DNA from: Azophilus sp965116165
GTDB taxonomy: Bacteria > Pseudomonadota > Gammaproteobacteria > Pseudomonadales > Azotimanducaceae
Assembly: GCA_965116165.1 (NCBI GenBank)
Contig: OZ220484.1
Span: forward strand, 1,612,001 to 1,676,000
Length of the DNA: 64,000 nt
Direction of reading: 5' to 3'
The position numbers and the translations under genes were made by a program. Each line of letters starts with the position of its first letter. Within the stretch, counting starts at the first letter, position 1. Below are positions 1-8,828 of this stretch, piece by piece. The notes under the pieces are model-generated. The model saw nothing but the letters and a program-made list of their open reading frames with translations, was not told the origin of the DNA and made no database searches.

Positions 1-1126
1 CGCTTGACCCGACAGCGACCTGCACCGGCAGCGCGTGGGTCCACCATGTATAGGCGCCATCGCCCAGGGTCACCATGGGGTCTTGTTCCAGCAAAAATCC
101 TCTCGAGCCGGTCACTTCCATGGCGAGTTGGGCTATCTGCATCGACATGTCTCCCGCCAGTGTTTTGTAGATGGCGGATTCAACGAGCACGGAATCATCC
201 ACAGTCTGGTTTGCGACCACCTTGTACATCAACAACCGCAAAGCCCTGTTCAACGCACGCAGGCGGACGAGCTTGCCTCGCGCGTCCGGGTGCTCCGAAA
301 CACAGCGACCCGTCCCGTCTTGCGTTTCCTTGGCGAAGCGGAGGAGTTGATCCAACTGCGACTGATACAATCCTGCGTAACCGACACCGACTCGCTCTCC
401 TTCCAAAGCTGACATGGCTACTTTCCAGCCCTGGTCCTGTGGTCCCAATAAAGCGCCGTACGGTATCTCCACGTCATCAAAAAAGACTTCATGGAATTCA
501 ATGAGACCACCCATTGATTCAATGGGACGGACGGTGACACCCGGCGTTTTCATATCCACGAGAAACATGGAAATACCTTTGTGCTTTGGCGCATCCGGAT
601 TTGTGCGCGCCATCAGGAAACAATGCTCGGCATGGGCCGCGTAGCTGGTCCAGATCTTCTGGCCGTTGATCTTGAAGCCGCTGCCGGTATCTTCCGCGCG
701 TGTCCTTAAGCCCGCCAGATCAGAACCCGCATCCGGCTCGGAGAACCCTTGGCACCAGATCACTTCTCCCGCCGCCATCGGCTTTATGTATCTCTCCTTT
801 TGCTCGTCGGTGCCGAACATCATGATGGCCGGTCCGATGTAGTTGAGATTCATGTACTGCGGCCCACGGGGTTCGCCGTAGCGCCACATCTCTTCGCGCA
901 CCACATTCTGATGCCAGATATCCGCATCGCCGCCGCCATATTCTTTCGGCCAGGCCATGGTCAGCCAGCCTTTGGCGGCCAGTTTTTTACAGAAATCCAG
1001 GGTAAAGGGAATGATCCGATCATCGTGGGCAAAGAGATTTGTCCACCATGACGGAATCTCCCGATCCAGGAACGCTCTTAGCTTAGTGCGAAACGCGGCG
1101 GCCTCTGCCGGGTATTCGAAGTCCAT
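1..1126 (-). CDS. Acyl-CoA dehydrogenase, C-terminus beyond the window edge
   Basis: Reading the complement from the ATG at 1126 gives an uninterrupted frame of about 375 codons to the window edge, beginning MDFEYPAEAAAFRTKLRAF. It contains acyl-CoA dehydrogenase landmarks: the 'GWLTMAWPKEYGG' segment, 'WCQGFSEPDAGSDLAGL' of the middle beta domain, 'INGQKIWTSYA', and a C-terminal helical part with 'MEVTGSRG'. These FAD enzymes alpha,beta-dehydrogenate acyl-CoA esters in the cytoplasm. The frame is still open at base 2, so 20-30 residues are probably missing. The next gene toward higher coordinates is a TonB receptor on the same strand, separated by a structured repeat. Family assignment is secure; substrate is unknown. 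Confidence 0.93.
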   Translation of the reverse strand, partial: MDFEYPAEAAAFRTKLRAFLDREIPSWWTNLFAHDDRIIPFTLDFCKKLAAKGWLTMAWPKEYGGGDADIWHQNVVREEMWRYGEPRGPQYMNLNYIGPAIMMFGTDEQKERYIKPMAAGEVIWCQGFSEPDAGSDLAGLRTRAEDTGSGFKINGQKIWTSYAAHAEHCFLMARTNPDAPKHKGISMFLVDMKTPGVTVRPIESMGGLIEFHEVFFDDVEIPYGALLGPQDQGWKVAMSALEGERVGVGYAGLYQSQLDQLLRFAKETQDGTGRCVSEHPDARGKLVRLRALNRALRLLMYKVVANQTVDDSVLVESAIYKTLAGDMSMQIAQLAMEVTGSRGFLLEQDPMVTLGDGAYTWWTHALPVQVAVGSS

Positions 1127-1130
1127 TACA

Positions 1131-1326
1131 CTAGCACTCCATCCAACTGATAATGCCGCATCAGCGCGCCCGCAAGCGTCTAGATGCGCGGCTTAAGCCC
1201 CGTCGGCGTATCCGGCGATACGTCAAGGGGCGACAATGGAGCCCTCAGCCGGAAGCGCGAGGGGTACCCCTCGCATGAAACAGGTGGGCGCTTGCGGGTG
1301 CGCCCGCTGAACTGATGTTCTAGCAC
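1131..1326. repeat. Structured repeat element, copy A
   Basis: A 7-bp direct repeat CTAGCAC lies at 1131-1137 and 1320-1326. Between the two, the segment starting TCCATCCAACTGATAATG closely matches 33670 onward (copy B). Arms GCGCGCCCGCAAGCG and CGCTTGCGGGTGCGC can pair into a stem of about 15 bp. A small hairpin CGTATC-CGGC-GATACG and the palindrome GGGGTACCCC lie inside. No coding sequence is seen. It could be a non-autonomous mobile element or a structured RNA/DNA site. Confidence 0.6.
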
Positions 1327-1368
1327 TTTGAAAACTCATCAACCTATATCGGGGCAGGTCCGATTCTC

Positions 1369-3744
1369 TCATCGAAAGGTGTATCCGACTTCCGCGGCAA
1401 GTGTCCGTCCAGTGCCAACATAACCGAGGAAGTCACCGGGCATTCCAACGGCGGTACCGGTACCCGCCCCAGGCGCTGAAGGAACCGAAGCGACGGAATA
1501 AACCTGATACTCGTCGGTCAGGTTGCGGCCTATTAGTGCAACGTACCAGGCATCACCAGGATCGGAAAGGCGGATGGCCGCATTAATTTTAGTATGGCTA
1601 TCCTGTTTTGTTCCCGGCACAAAAAATGTGCTTGGCTCAAAGTCATCGGTATAGAAGGCATCCAACGTCAGACCCAGTACGACATTATCGACTTGAGTTT
1701 CGTAGGAGAGGCCGAGGTTGCCAACAATTTCCGGTGCCAGAGACAAGGGATTGCCAGTTAAATCTTGGCTTTGAAACACGCCACCTACTGGATTCAAATT
1801 ACAGCCCAAGGCAATGGTTTGCCCATTATAGCAATCACCCGCGAAATCCTTGAATTCGTTATCGTTATAGGCAATCGCGCCCCGGGCCAGCAGACCTTCC
1901 ACTGGTGTCAGCCAAACAACATCAAGCTCGACGCCTGCGATTTCCGCTGCCGCCGCATTGAAAATTCTGGCAGAAAGTGTCGCCGAATCAAAGACGGACA
2001 ATTGAAGGTCTTCATATTCATAGGAATAGATCGCCGCATTGAGTTGTAGGGTGCCATTGAGCAACAAACCCTTTGCCCCTAGCTCAAAGCCTTCCACCGT
2101 TTCCTGGTTGTAGGGCTCACTGGGAGGCACCGGCGCGAACTGGAAGGAGCCGTCGTGGCCACCGGACTTAAAGCCTTCCCGATAGGAGGCATATAACATC
2201 CACTCGTCGTTGGGACGATAAGATAGCGTTACCTGCGGTGAGACATCATTCCAGTCATCCTCTGCGTCTCCAACGAAACCTTGGAAGCCGGTAAAGTCTT
2301 TCTCTTCATAGGAGTAGCGCACACCGCCACTCAGTTCCAAGTTTTCCGTAACATCCCAGGCGAGGTCAACAAAGACAGAGTATGCCTCAGAGTTCTGGTC
2401 GAACTCGGTGTTCGCCACAGGAGCCCAGAAAGAGACCTGAGTGACACCCAACGCAAGCAGGTCGGCTACCAGGGGATTGGAAGCGTATTGATCCTTCGTC
2501 TCATAGAATACACCGGCGACGAAATTAACCGGACCGTTGAAATCCGACGCCAAACGAAGCTCCTGCGTAAACTGTTCAGACTCAAATTCGATTCCCGGTA
2601 TGAGGTAGCCAGGCAGAATGCCGAACACAGGGTTATATGGTGCGGAATCCTCGAGTTCATAGTAGCCCGTAGTGGAGGAAAGACTCAATGCATCACTAAA
2701 ATCATAGTCCACGGACACCGTCAGCAACACTTGATCGTTTTCATGATTTCCCGTTGCATCAGTTTTAATTCCCGCCGTGGCCAAAAGGTCGATCGCTTCT
2801 TGGGGGATATCCGTAATGTGAATCGTATTGTCGGCCTCACAGTTGAACGGCAGAGAATTCTGGGGGGCACCCAATGGACAAAAGAAGCGCTGGATATTGC
2901 TCCCCGAATCGCCCTCTTTGTCCGTGTAGGTGAGTTTTGTGCGGATGGCCAGGTCATCCGTGGGCTCAAAAAGCAGCGTTCCGCGCACAAATACGTCCTC
3001 TGAGGCGGCTACCTTCCCGTCAAAACTATTGGGAATTGGACCTGATTCCACATCGAAAAAACCTTCCGAGTCTGTGTATCGAACCACGAGCCGGCCGGCC
3101 ACTGTGTCGGAAATGGGGCCCGACACCATGCCCTGCGCAAACCACTCCTCCGCTTCGACCTCGTAACCGGTCTTTAGCTGGGCTTCAAATGCGTCACCGG
3201 GATCAGCGGTTCGGATCGAAAGCACCCCGCCGGGGCTGTTCTTACCAAAGAAGAGCGCCTGTGGCCCCTTGTACACCTGCACTGATTCCATATCGATCAA
3301 TGCGCCACGTTGAATTTGCAATGACCCGATCTGCATATCATCAACCACCAGGGATATGGCCTGATCGACAATCGGGCTATTCGTGGCCGAACCAATGCCT
3401 CGCAATCTAATCAACCCGCCAGCCTGATTTTCTGTGGAGACATTCAGTAGACCGGGCGTAAAGTCGGCGATATCCTCCATCGATTCAATCGCGAAATCAT
3501 TAATAGTTTTTGCCGACAAGGCCGAAATGACGACCGGCGTATCCTGCAGGGATTCCTCTCGTTTTCGTGCGGTGACAACAATTTCCTCGATCACCTGCGC
3601 ACTTTCTGCTCGCACCGCTTGAATCGGCATGAGCACCGACGTGGCAATCAGCGTGACCGCCAGGGTGATCGAGGCAAATTGAGTGAGATTCGAATAGCCC
3701 CTCCCCTGCGAACGAAGTAGTTGCTTAATCTGATGCAGTTTCAT
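1369..3744 (-). CDS. TonB-dependent outer-membrane receptor
   Basis: This 791-residue protein starts at ATG 3744, preceded by a good GGAGGGG ribosome site; an upstream in-frame start at 3882 lacks one. Residues about 1-45 form a long signal peptide ending near 'AVRAES'. The TonB box/plug start 'IEEIVVTARKREESLQ' follows, then the plug with 'VYKGPQALFFGKNSPGGV', then a beta-barrel with alternating aromatic strands. The C-terminus is 'EVGYTFR', so the usual terminal Phe is next to last. Such receptors import large or hydrophobic ligands across the outer membrane using ExbBD-TonB energy. A close paralogue, broken, lies at 20502-21723 and shares even the downstream 'CAACCTAT' stretch. The ligand is unknown. 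Confidence 0.93.
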   Translation of the reverse strand: MKLHQIKQLLRSQGRGYSNLTQFASITLAVTLIATSVLMPIQAVRAESAQVIEEIVVTARKREESLQDTPVVISALSAKTINDFAIESMEDIADFTPGLLNVSTENQAGGLIRLRGIGSATNSPIVDQAISLVVDDMQIGSLQIQRGALIDMESVQVYKGPQALFFGKNSPGGVLSIRTADPGDAFEAQLKTGYEVEAEEWFAQGMVSGPISDTVAGRLVVRYTDSEGFFDVESGPIPNSFDGKVAASEDVFVRGTLLFEPTDDLAIRTKLTYTDKEGDSGSNIQRFFCPLGAPQNSLPFNCEADNTIHITDIPQEAIDLLATAGIKTDATGNHENDQVLLTVSVDYDFSDALSLSSTTGYYELEDSAPYNPVFGILPGYLIPGIEFESEQFTQELRLASDFNGPVNFVAGVFYETKDQYASNPLVADLLALGVTQVSFWAPVANTEFDQNSEAYSVFVDLAWDVTENLELSGGVRYSYEEKDFTGFQGFVGDAEDDWNDVSPQVTLSYRPNDEWMLYASYREGFKSGGHDGSFQFAPVPPSEPYNQETVEGFELGAKGLLLNGTLQLNAAIYSYEYEDLQLSVFDSATLSARIFNAAAAEIAGVELDVVWLTPVEGLLARGAIAYNDNEFKDFAGDCYNGQTIALGCNLNPVGGVFQSQDLTGNPLSLAPEIVGNLGLSYETQVDNVVLGLTLDAFYTDDFEPSTFFVPGTKQDSHTKINAAIRLSDPGDAWYVALIGRNLTDEYQVYSVASVPSAPGAGTGTAVGMPGDFLGYVGTGRTLAAEVGYTFR

Positions 3745-3863
3745 TTCACCCCTCCAAGGTAGACGTTTACAGTGCCAAAGACCATTGATACAAAATCTGC
3801 GGTATGTATACTTAAGTGACAAGGATACATTATTAATGCATTGTGTCAACATTGCGGGAGCCA

Positions 3864-4235
3864 ATGACCACAAGAACCCCAAAAGAAGTTGTCGAGGCCT
3901 ACAACTACGAGTTGTGGAAAAAAAGGAACTACCAACTCGGCGAGGAATTGATCGCCAATGAGTTGATTCGACACAATCCGGGGTCGGTCGAGACCATGAG
4001 CAAAGATGACGCTATTCAGCGAGTCAAAGATACCTATGCAAAGATTTTTCCCGAGATTGAATTCACTATCCACAAGATGCTGCTTGATGGCGAGTTTGTG
4101 ACCCTGTTGTAGGAAATGCAGGCAAAGACCCTAGAGGCGGAGGACTTTGTGTACAGCAGCATCGAAGTGTTTCGAGTCGTTGACGGTAAAATTCGCGAGT
4201 TCTGGAATCCCATGTGGCTGTTAAGGAAGGTCTGA
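3864..4235 (+). pseudogene. SnoaL/NTF2-like protein with in-frame amber codon
   Basis: The frame from ATG 3864 (GGGAG just upstream) encodes MTTRTPKEVVEAYNYELWKK and has the SnoaL-like pattern of about 120 residues. A TAG at 4110-4112 follows '..GEFVTLL', and the same frame continues 'EMQAKTLEAEDFVYSS' and 'VVDGKIREFWNP', the expected second half of the fold. A single base change from TGG (Trp) would explain the stop. The last residues and the TGA at 4233-4235 come from the inserted palindromic element beginning at 4222, so the 3' end has also been replaced. SnoaL-like folds occur in ketosteroid-isomerase-type enzymes and others; no specific function is assigned. Confidence 0.75.
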
Positions 4236-4326
4236 ACAAGTCGATAGAGCAGCATTTGGCTAATCGTAAACCATTGATTTTATTAAACTGAATGCTCCGA
4301 CTACGGGATTAATCAGAGGTTCCTTA
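4222..4326. repeat. Palindromic element family Q, copy 1
   Basis: This 105-bp element begins TAAGGAAGGTCTGAACAA and ends TTAATCAGAGGTTCCTTA, so the ends are inverted copies of each other. Closely related copies are at 45105-45210 (opposite orientation) and 52992-53096. It has no reading frame and supplies the stop codon of the SnoaL-like gene on its left. It resembles a miniature inverted-repeat transposable element. Confidence 0.8.
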
Positions 4327-4376
4327 ACCCGTTTGTTCGAGCGGAACTGCGCAGCCGTGCAACACTGGATGCATCT

Positions 4377-5486
4377 ATGATTAACGAAGCAGATCAAAAC
4401 TACCCGACCTATACTTCCAAGTTCCCCGAACTGGGGTTCTATGCCTTCCCGGGCGCGGCCTCGGACACCCGGGGCGGCCTGGAACAGGTGCAGTATGCCG
4501 AACAGCTTGGGATCGGCAATGTCATGATTTCCGAGCGCGCCGACTTCAAGGAAATCGGCACCCTATGCGGGGCCGTGGCCGCCGTGACCGAAGAAATCTA
4601 TATAGGCACATCGGCAACCAACGCCAACACCCGCCATCCCATGTACACCGCGGCACTGAGTTCCAGCATGAATCGCATGTCGCGCGGCAGGTTCGCTCTC
4701 GGTCTGGGCAAAGGCAACGCGCACATGATGAGGCGTTGGGGCATGAAACCGGTCACTTTTGCGCATGAACGCGAATACTACGACGTTATCAGACGCATGT
4801 TGAGCGGCGAGGTAATACAAAACTATTCCGGTGCAATTGGAGATTTCCCTCAACTGGGCTACAGTGATTATGTCAAGGAGGATGTACCCATTTTGTTTGT
4901 AGGGTTTGGTCCTCAGAGTTTGAAAAACGCTGGCACGATCTACGATGGCGCTCACCTTCACACCTTCATGTCACCAGAAGCCGTGGCGCGCGCAGTAAGC
5001 TGCATACGCGAGGGTGAGCGGGAAGCGGGCAGAGAAGTGGGTCAGGCAAAAGTCTGGACAGTGCTCGCAACACTGTGCAATCCAACAGAGCAAAAGTATC
5101 TCGAGTACATTACAGCTCGACTGGCGTCATACCTGCAGGTACCCGGCTACGGTGACGGTCTCGCCAAGATTAATGGCTGGGATATGGGACAACTCGAGGA
5201 ATTCAGAAAGCAGCCTGCCGTAACCTCGGTGGGAGGATGGATTGACTCTGTAGCAAGCTTCGAGCAGTTCGCAGCCATCGATAAGGTACTACCGCAAGAG
5301 TGGCGCTCCGCTGCGATTGGCACGCCCAGGGAGTGTGCCGAGCGTTGGCTTAGAGAGTTTGAGGCGGGTGCCGACGGAATCATTATCCATACCTGTACAC
5401 CGGAGGAATTTGAGCCGGTATTGGCAGAATACGAAAAGATACGTCCCAACCACCTGTTTCAGGATCGAACCAATCGGCCCGCGTAG
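4377..5486 (+). CDS. LLM-class flavin-dependent oxidoreductase (luciferase-like)
   Basis: A 369-residue protein starts at ATG 4377. The Shine-Dalgarno is weak, but this is the first ATG after the Q element. It has the (beta/alpha)8 luciferase-like layout: N-terminal 'FPELGFYAFPGAASD', 'SERADFKEIGTLCGAVAAV' and the characteristic 'SRGRFALGLGKGN', ending in a helix with 'EYEKI'. Members use FMNH2 or F420 to oxidise or reduce organic substrates. The N-terminal part resembles the subgroup often annotated as F420-dependent, but cofactor choice cannot be decided here. It is followed 96 bp later by a sulfotransferase on the same strand and probably shares its transcript. Confidence 0.88.
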   Translation: MINEADQNYPTYTSKFPELGFYAFPGAASDTRGGLEQVQYAEQLGIGNVMISERADFKEIGTLCGAVAAVTEEIYIGTSATNANTRHPMYTAALSSSMNRMSRGRFALGLGKGNAHMMRRWGMKPVTFAHEREYYDVIRRMLSGEVIQNYSGAIGDFPQLGYSDYVKEDVPILFVGFGPQSLKNAGTIYDGAHLHTFMSPEAVARAVSCIREGEREAGREVGQAKVWTVLATLCNPTEQKYLEYITARLASYLQVPGYGDGLAKINGWDMGQLEEFRKQPAVTSVGGWIDSVASFEQFAAIDKVLPQEWRSAAIGTPRECAERWLREFEAGADGIIIHTCTPEEFEPVLAEYEKIRPNHLFQDRTNRPA

Positions 5487-5582
5487 TCAGTGACAACCGT
5501 GGCAAACCCTGCACCCTGTTCAGCGCGGTTGCATTGTTTTCCACATGACCTGAAGCCCGCCGGCGCGGTAAGGGGGAAGCAA

Positions 5583-6854
5583 ATGAACAATGAGATCACC
5601 GTCGACGATCTGACAGCACCGGAGATCTCCGAGAGGGGTATGGAGATACTGGCCGAGCGCGCTGCCATCCCGATTGAGTTTTCATTGAAGGGAATTTTAC
5701 AATTCGCCGAAGATGTATCGGATGTACCTATCCATCGAGATGAAGACTCTTTTCAAAATTTCGAGCGATTTTTGCTTGAGGGCGATCATCGGGGCGGGTT
5801 CTCAGAAGCGGGCAAGAAGCTACTGGCAGTAGAATGCGCCAATTTAATCGTCCAGCGCAGCCGCCTCGAAGCGCTATTCAGTGCACACCCGGAGATTGCC
5901 GACGTCAAAGTAGCGGCACCAATCATCGTTACCGGGATTCCTCGCTCCGGTACGACCAACCTTTCCAATATTATGGGCAGTGACTCGCGCCTGCGAGCGC
6001 TGAGCTTTTGGGAGTCCAAGGCGCCCTTTCCCTCAAACGACCCCCACCAAATTGAGCCATTGTCAGAGGAGGATCGGACGGAGCTGGGACGGCGGGTGAT
6101 GGCGGACATGCACACATTGATGCCATTGTCGAAGTTCATGTACGACATCTCATTCGCCGACGCGATGGAAGAACTATGCTTCATGGCGATGGCGGGGTAT
6201 CCCTTGATGTATATGCCCCAAACCTACACCCCGGACTGGAACCACTGGTTCTACAACGAGATGGATCCCGCCAAGATGTACCGTTTGATCAAACGTAGCC
6301 TGCAGGCGTCGAACTGGCTGCAAGGTTTGGATAAACGCTGGGTATTGAAGACACCCCACCATCTGGGTTTCCTACCGGCGCTGAACCGGGAATTCCCCAA
6401 TGCACACCTGATTGTTACGCACCGCGACCCCGCCTCCTCAACCGTTTCGAACGCGACAATGAACGCTTACGTTCTCCGCGAAACCCACACAAGACCCAAT
6501 CCGCAGCATGGCTATGAGGCCGCAATCCAAATGGCGGATGGGATGATCGGCGGGTTGGTGCGTGACATCGATAACATCGACATGGCTTCCGTGACACACA
6601 TCCACTTCCACAACTATATGGCCGATCCGATGGGCACACTGGAATCGATTTATGATGCGGTCGGCCTGCCGTTTACCGAGCAGGCACACAAGGATCTAAA
6701 GGCTTATATTGATACGCATCCACGTGGTCGCCACGGGGGCAAACTCACCTACAATCCCGAAAGGGACTTTGGTGTGACTCGTGAACAGATTCGCAGCCGT
6801 TACCAGGATTACATTGAAAAGTTCTCAATAAGGATCGAAGAGGATCACGCTTGA
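5583..6854 (+). CDS. Sulfotransferase family protein
   Basis: The start is ATG 5583 after AAGGGGGAAGCAA, giving 423 residues; the longer frame from 5490 lacks a ribosome site. The 5'-phosphosulfate-binding loop 'IVTGIPRSGTTNL' is at about residues 115-127. The 3'-phosphate-binding region is 'ANLIVTHRDPASS'-like ('NAHLIVTHRDP') further on, after 'RWVLKTPHHLG'. Proteins of this type use PAPS to sulfate small molecules in the cytoplasm. Its TGA overlaps the TTG start of the alkyl-sulfatase-like gene by 4 bp, so the two are translationally coupled. A sulfotransferase next to a sulfatase-fold enzyme is a curious pairing. Confidence 0.9.
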   Translation: MNNEITVDDLTAPEISERGMEILAERAAIPIEFSLKGILQFAEDVSDVPIHRDEDSFQNFERFLLEGDHRGGFSEAGKKLLAVECANLIVQRSRLEALFSAHPEIADVKVAAPIIVTGIPRSGTTNLSNIMGSDSRLRALSFWESKAPFPSNDPHQIEPLSEEDRTELGRRVMADMHTLMPLSKFMYDISFADAMEELCFMAMAGYPLMYMPQTYTPDWNHWFYNEMDPAKMYRLIKRSLQASNWLQGLDKRWVLKTPHHLGFLPALNREFPNAHLIVTHRDPASSTVSNATMNAYVLRETHTRPNPQHGYEAAIQMADGMIGGLVRDIDNIDMASVTHIHFHNYMADPMGTLESIYDAVGLPFTEQAHKDLKAYIDTHPRGRHGGKLTYNPERDFGVTREQIRSRYQDYIEKFSIRIEEDHA

Positions 6855-8683
6855 GCAGTGGCAGAGCAACGCTGGCCCTAACGCTGATACTTAATCTCGG
6901 GTCAGCGGAACTGATGGCCGAAGAATCAAGCCTTGAAGAGAAAACAAAGGCCATGGACACACCGCAGTTGTTTTATCGTGGCGATATGGACGACCAGGTT
7001 ATCAGCGTCGACAACGGTGCGCGCGTTAATAGCGCTTACGCCTCATTTGTTGCCGACGGCCCCTGGGCGGAGGTCAAGACTTGGGAAGTCACCCCCCGCA
7101 TCCATACCATCACCGGCTATGGTATCGCCAACCACACGTTTATCGAGGGCGAGAGCGGCCTCATCATGATCGACACCGGTCAGAGCCTAGGCGCCGGGCT
7201 GGAAACGCTGAAAATGAAGCAAGCTTTCAGCGACAAACCCGTCGTTGCCATCATCTACAGCCATCATCACTACACCAGAGGCGCCCAGGCAATCGTTCAG
7301 AGTTACCCGGATATCGACATACCCATCTTCGGACACCCCGATGTCGACGAGAACATGAAGGCGCTGTTCTCCTATCTGGCACCTGGCCGGTTTCGCCGTG
7401 GGTTCATTCAATTTGGTCACCATCTTCCCAGCGAAGGGCCCGATGCTGAGTACAGCATCACGGAACCCACGTTCGAAGACCCCTCCTTGAACATGGGCGG
7501 GCACCTACCTGTTACCCACACGGTGGCGGACGGCGAAGAAATAGACATTGATGGACTCAAGTTCGTTTTCCACCACGCAATCGCCGATACCGAAGACAGC
7601 CTCATTGTTCAGATCCCGGAACTCGACGCGGTCATTCACAACGCCGCCGTGATGCCGTTTATGTTTCCCATGTACACCTTGAGAGGCGATTACTATCGCT
7701 CTCCGCCTGACTTGTTAGCGTCAATCGACAAGCTCAGATCGCTCATGCCCAAATACCTAGTTGGCTGTCACGGCATCCCGGTTGTCGGACGCGAGCAGGT
7801 TTATGAGTTTGCTACGGCGCACCGCGATGCCCTAGCCTATGTCTATCAGCAAACCGTCAGGGGTATCAATCGGGGACTGGGACCAGATGAGATCGTGCGC
7901 GAAGTACGCCTCCCCCATCAGATCGCTGATATCCCCGAGCTGTATCCGGCTTATGTCGATGTCGAGCATATGGTACGGGGTGTTTACGGCGGGCTGCTTG
8001 GCTGGTTTGCAAACGACACTGCACAACTGCATCCACCCGCAGCCGAAGAATTGGGAGGCGAGATTGTCCAAGGCTTTGGTGGCGCAGGCGCACTGCTTGA
8101 GCGAGCCGAGCAGGTCTTTAAAGAAAAACGCTACAATCTGGCCGCTAAACTGGCCGCCTACGCACTGGTGGATGACCCGGGCAATAAAAATGCTGGGCGG
8201 ATCAAGGCGGCAGCCTTGCGTAAAATGGCCCAAGCCACGCCCACCGGCATACAGACTCGGAACTTCCTGCTTTACGAGGCGCTGCAACTTGAGGGAAAAA
8301 TCCCTATCGATGATCCTAGAGCGCATGGCAGATTTTCTCTTCCGGTCGAAGCGGTCAGGATGCTGCCGCCGACCTCGACCCTGGAAATCCTGTCCTACAG
8401 CATTGACGGAAAACGGGCGCTCGATCTTGTAGCCACGGTAAGAATAGATATAACCGACACAAATGAGAGTTTTGCGCTGACGATTCGTCACGGCGCAACG
8501 GAATTTGCCGAATCCGCGCCTGAAAATCATGACCTAAGCTTGGCGTTCGACACACAAGCATGGGCAGAAATTCTGCTCGGAGACAAAAGCCTGCGCGAGA
8601 TGGTGGACAGTGGGCGGGCTGCATTCACCGGCGATGAAGCGACAAAATCTGCATTCCTGGACGCTTATCACGAAGTGATGTAA
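6851..8683 (+). CDS. Alkyl-sulfatase-like metallo-beta-lactamase-fold hydrolase, atypical metal motif
   Basis: TTG 6851 is chosen as start: AGAGGA lies just upstream, it overlaps the previous stop, and it yields a signal peptide (hydrophobic residues about 7-20, cleavage near 'LMA-EE'). The 610-residue protein has the alkyl-sulfatase architecture: an N-terminal MBL domain ('TFIEGESGLIMIDTG', about 97-110), a dimerisation part ('PAYVDVEHMVRGVYGGLLGWF') and an SCP2-like C-terminus. The zinc motif normally HxHxDH reads SHHHYTR at residues 137-143: both outer His are kept, but Asp and the last His are Thr and Arg. It is therefore either a mononuclear or inactive variant, or a different hydrolase subfamily. 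Expected location is periplasmic. Confidence 0.85.
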   Translation: MSSGRATLALTLILNLGSAELMAEESSLEEKTKAMDTPQLFYRGDMDDQVISVDNGARVNSAYASFVADGPWAEVKTWEVTPRIHTITGYGIANHTFIEGESGLIMIDTGQSLGAGLETLKMKQAFSDKPVVAIIYSHHHYTRGAQAIVQSYPDIDIPIFGHPDVDENMKALFSYLAPGRFRRGFIQFGHHLPSEGPDAEYSITEPTFEDPSLNMGGHLPVTHTVADGEEIDIDGLKFVFHHAIADTEDSLIVQIPELDAVIHNAAVMPFMFPMYTLRGDYYRSPPDLLASIDKLRSLMPKYLVGCHGIPVVGREQVYEFATAHRDALAYVYQQTVRGINRGLGPDEIVREVRLPHQIADIPELYPAYVDVEHMVRGVYGGLLGWFANDTAQLHPPAAEELGGEIVQGFGGAGALLERAEQVFKEKRYNLAAKLAAYALVDDPGNKNAGRIKAAALRKMAQATPTGIQTRNFLLYEALQLEGKIPIDDPRAHGRFSLPVEAVRMLPPTSTLEILSYSIDGKRALDLVATVRIDITDTNESFALTIRHGATEFAESAPENHDLSLAFDTQAWAEILLGDKSLREMVDSGRAAFTGDEATKSAFLDAYHEVM

Positions 8684-8828
8684 CTAGTGTCCTGTCCGGG
8701 AAATACGCATATTATTTGATCTGCGTGTAATGGATCATATATTATTGATTTTAAATGCAATTATTTTTATGGACCGGCAACAATTTTATAGCGAATCTAC
8801 TGGAAAGAACACTAGGGAGATTGGATTA

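Noticed and set aside
1131..1326. Integron attC site
   Set aside because: The paired arms lack the GTTRRRY/RYYYAAC core sites, no integrase is present, and copies are not in an array with cassettes.
2281..3003. 240-codon plus-strand frame opposite the first TonB receptor
   Set aside because: It has no motif and lies fully antisense to a convincing receptor gene.
3780..3863. Riboswitch or operator between the first TonB receptor and the SnoaL-like gene
   Set aside because: The AT-rich stretch has short palindromes (ACTTAAGT, TTAATGCATT), but nothing matches a riboswitch fold or a known operator.
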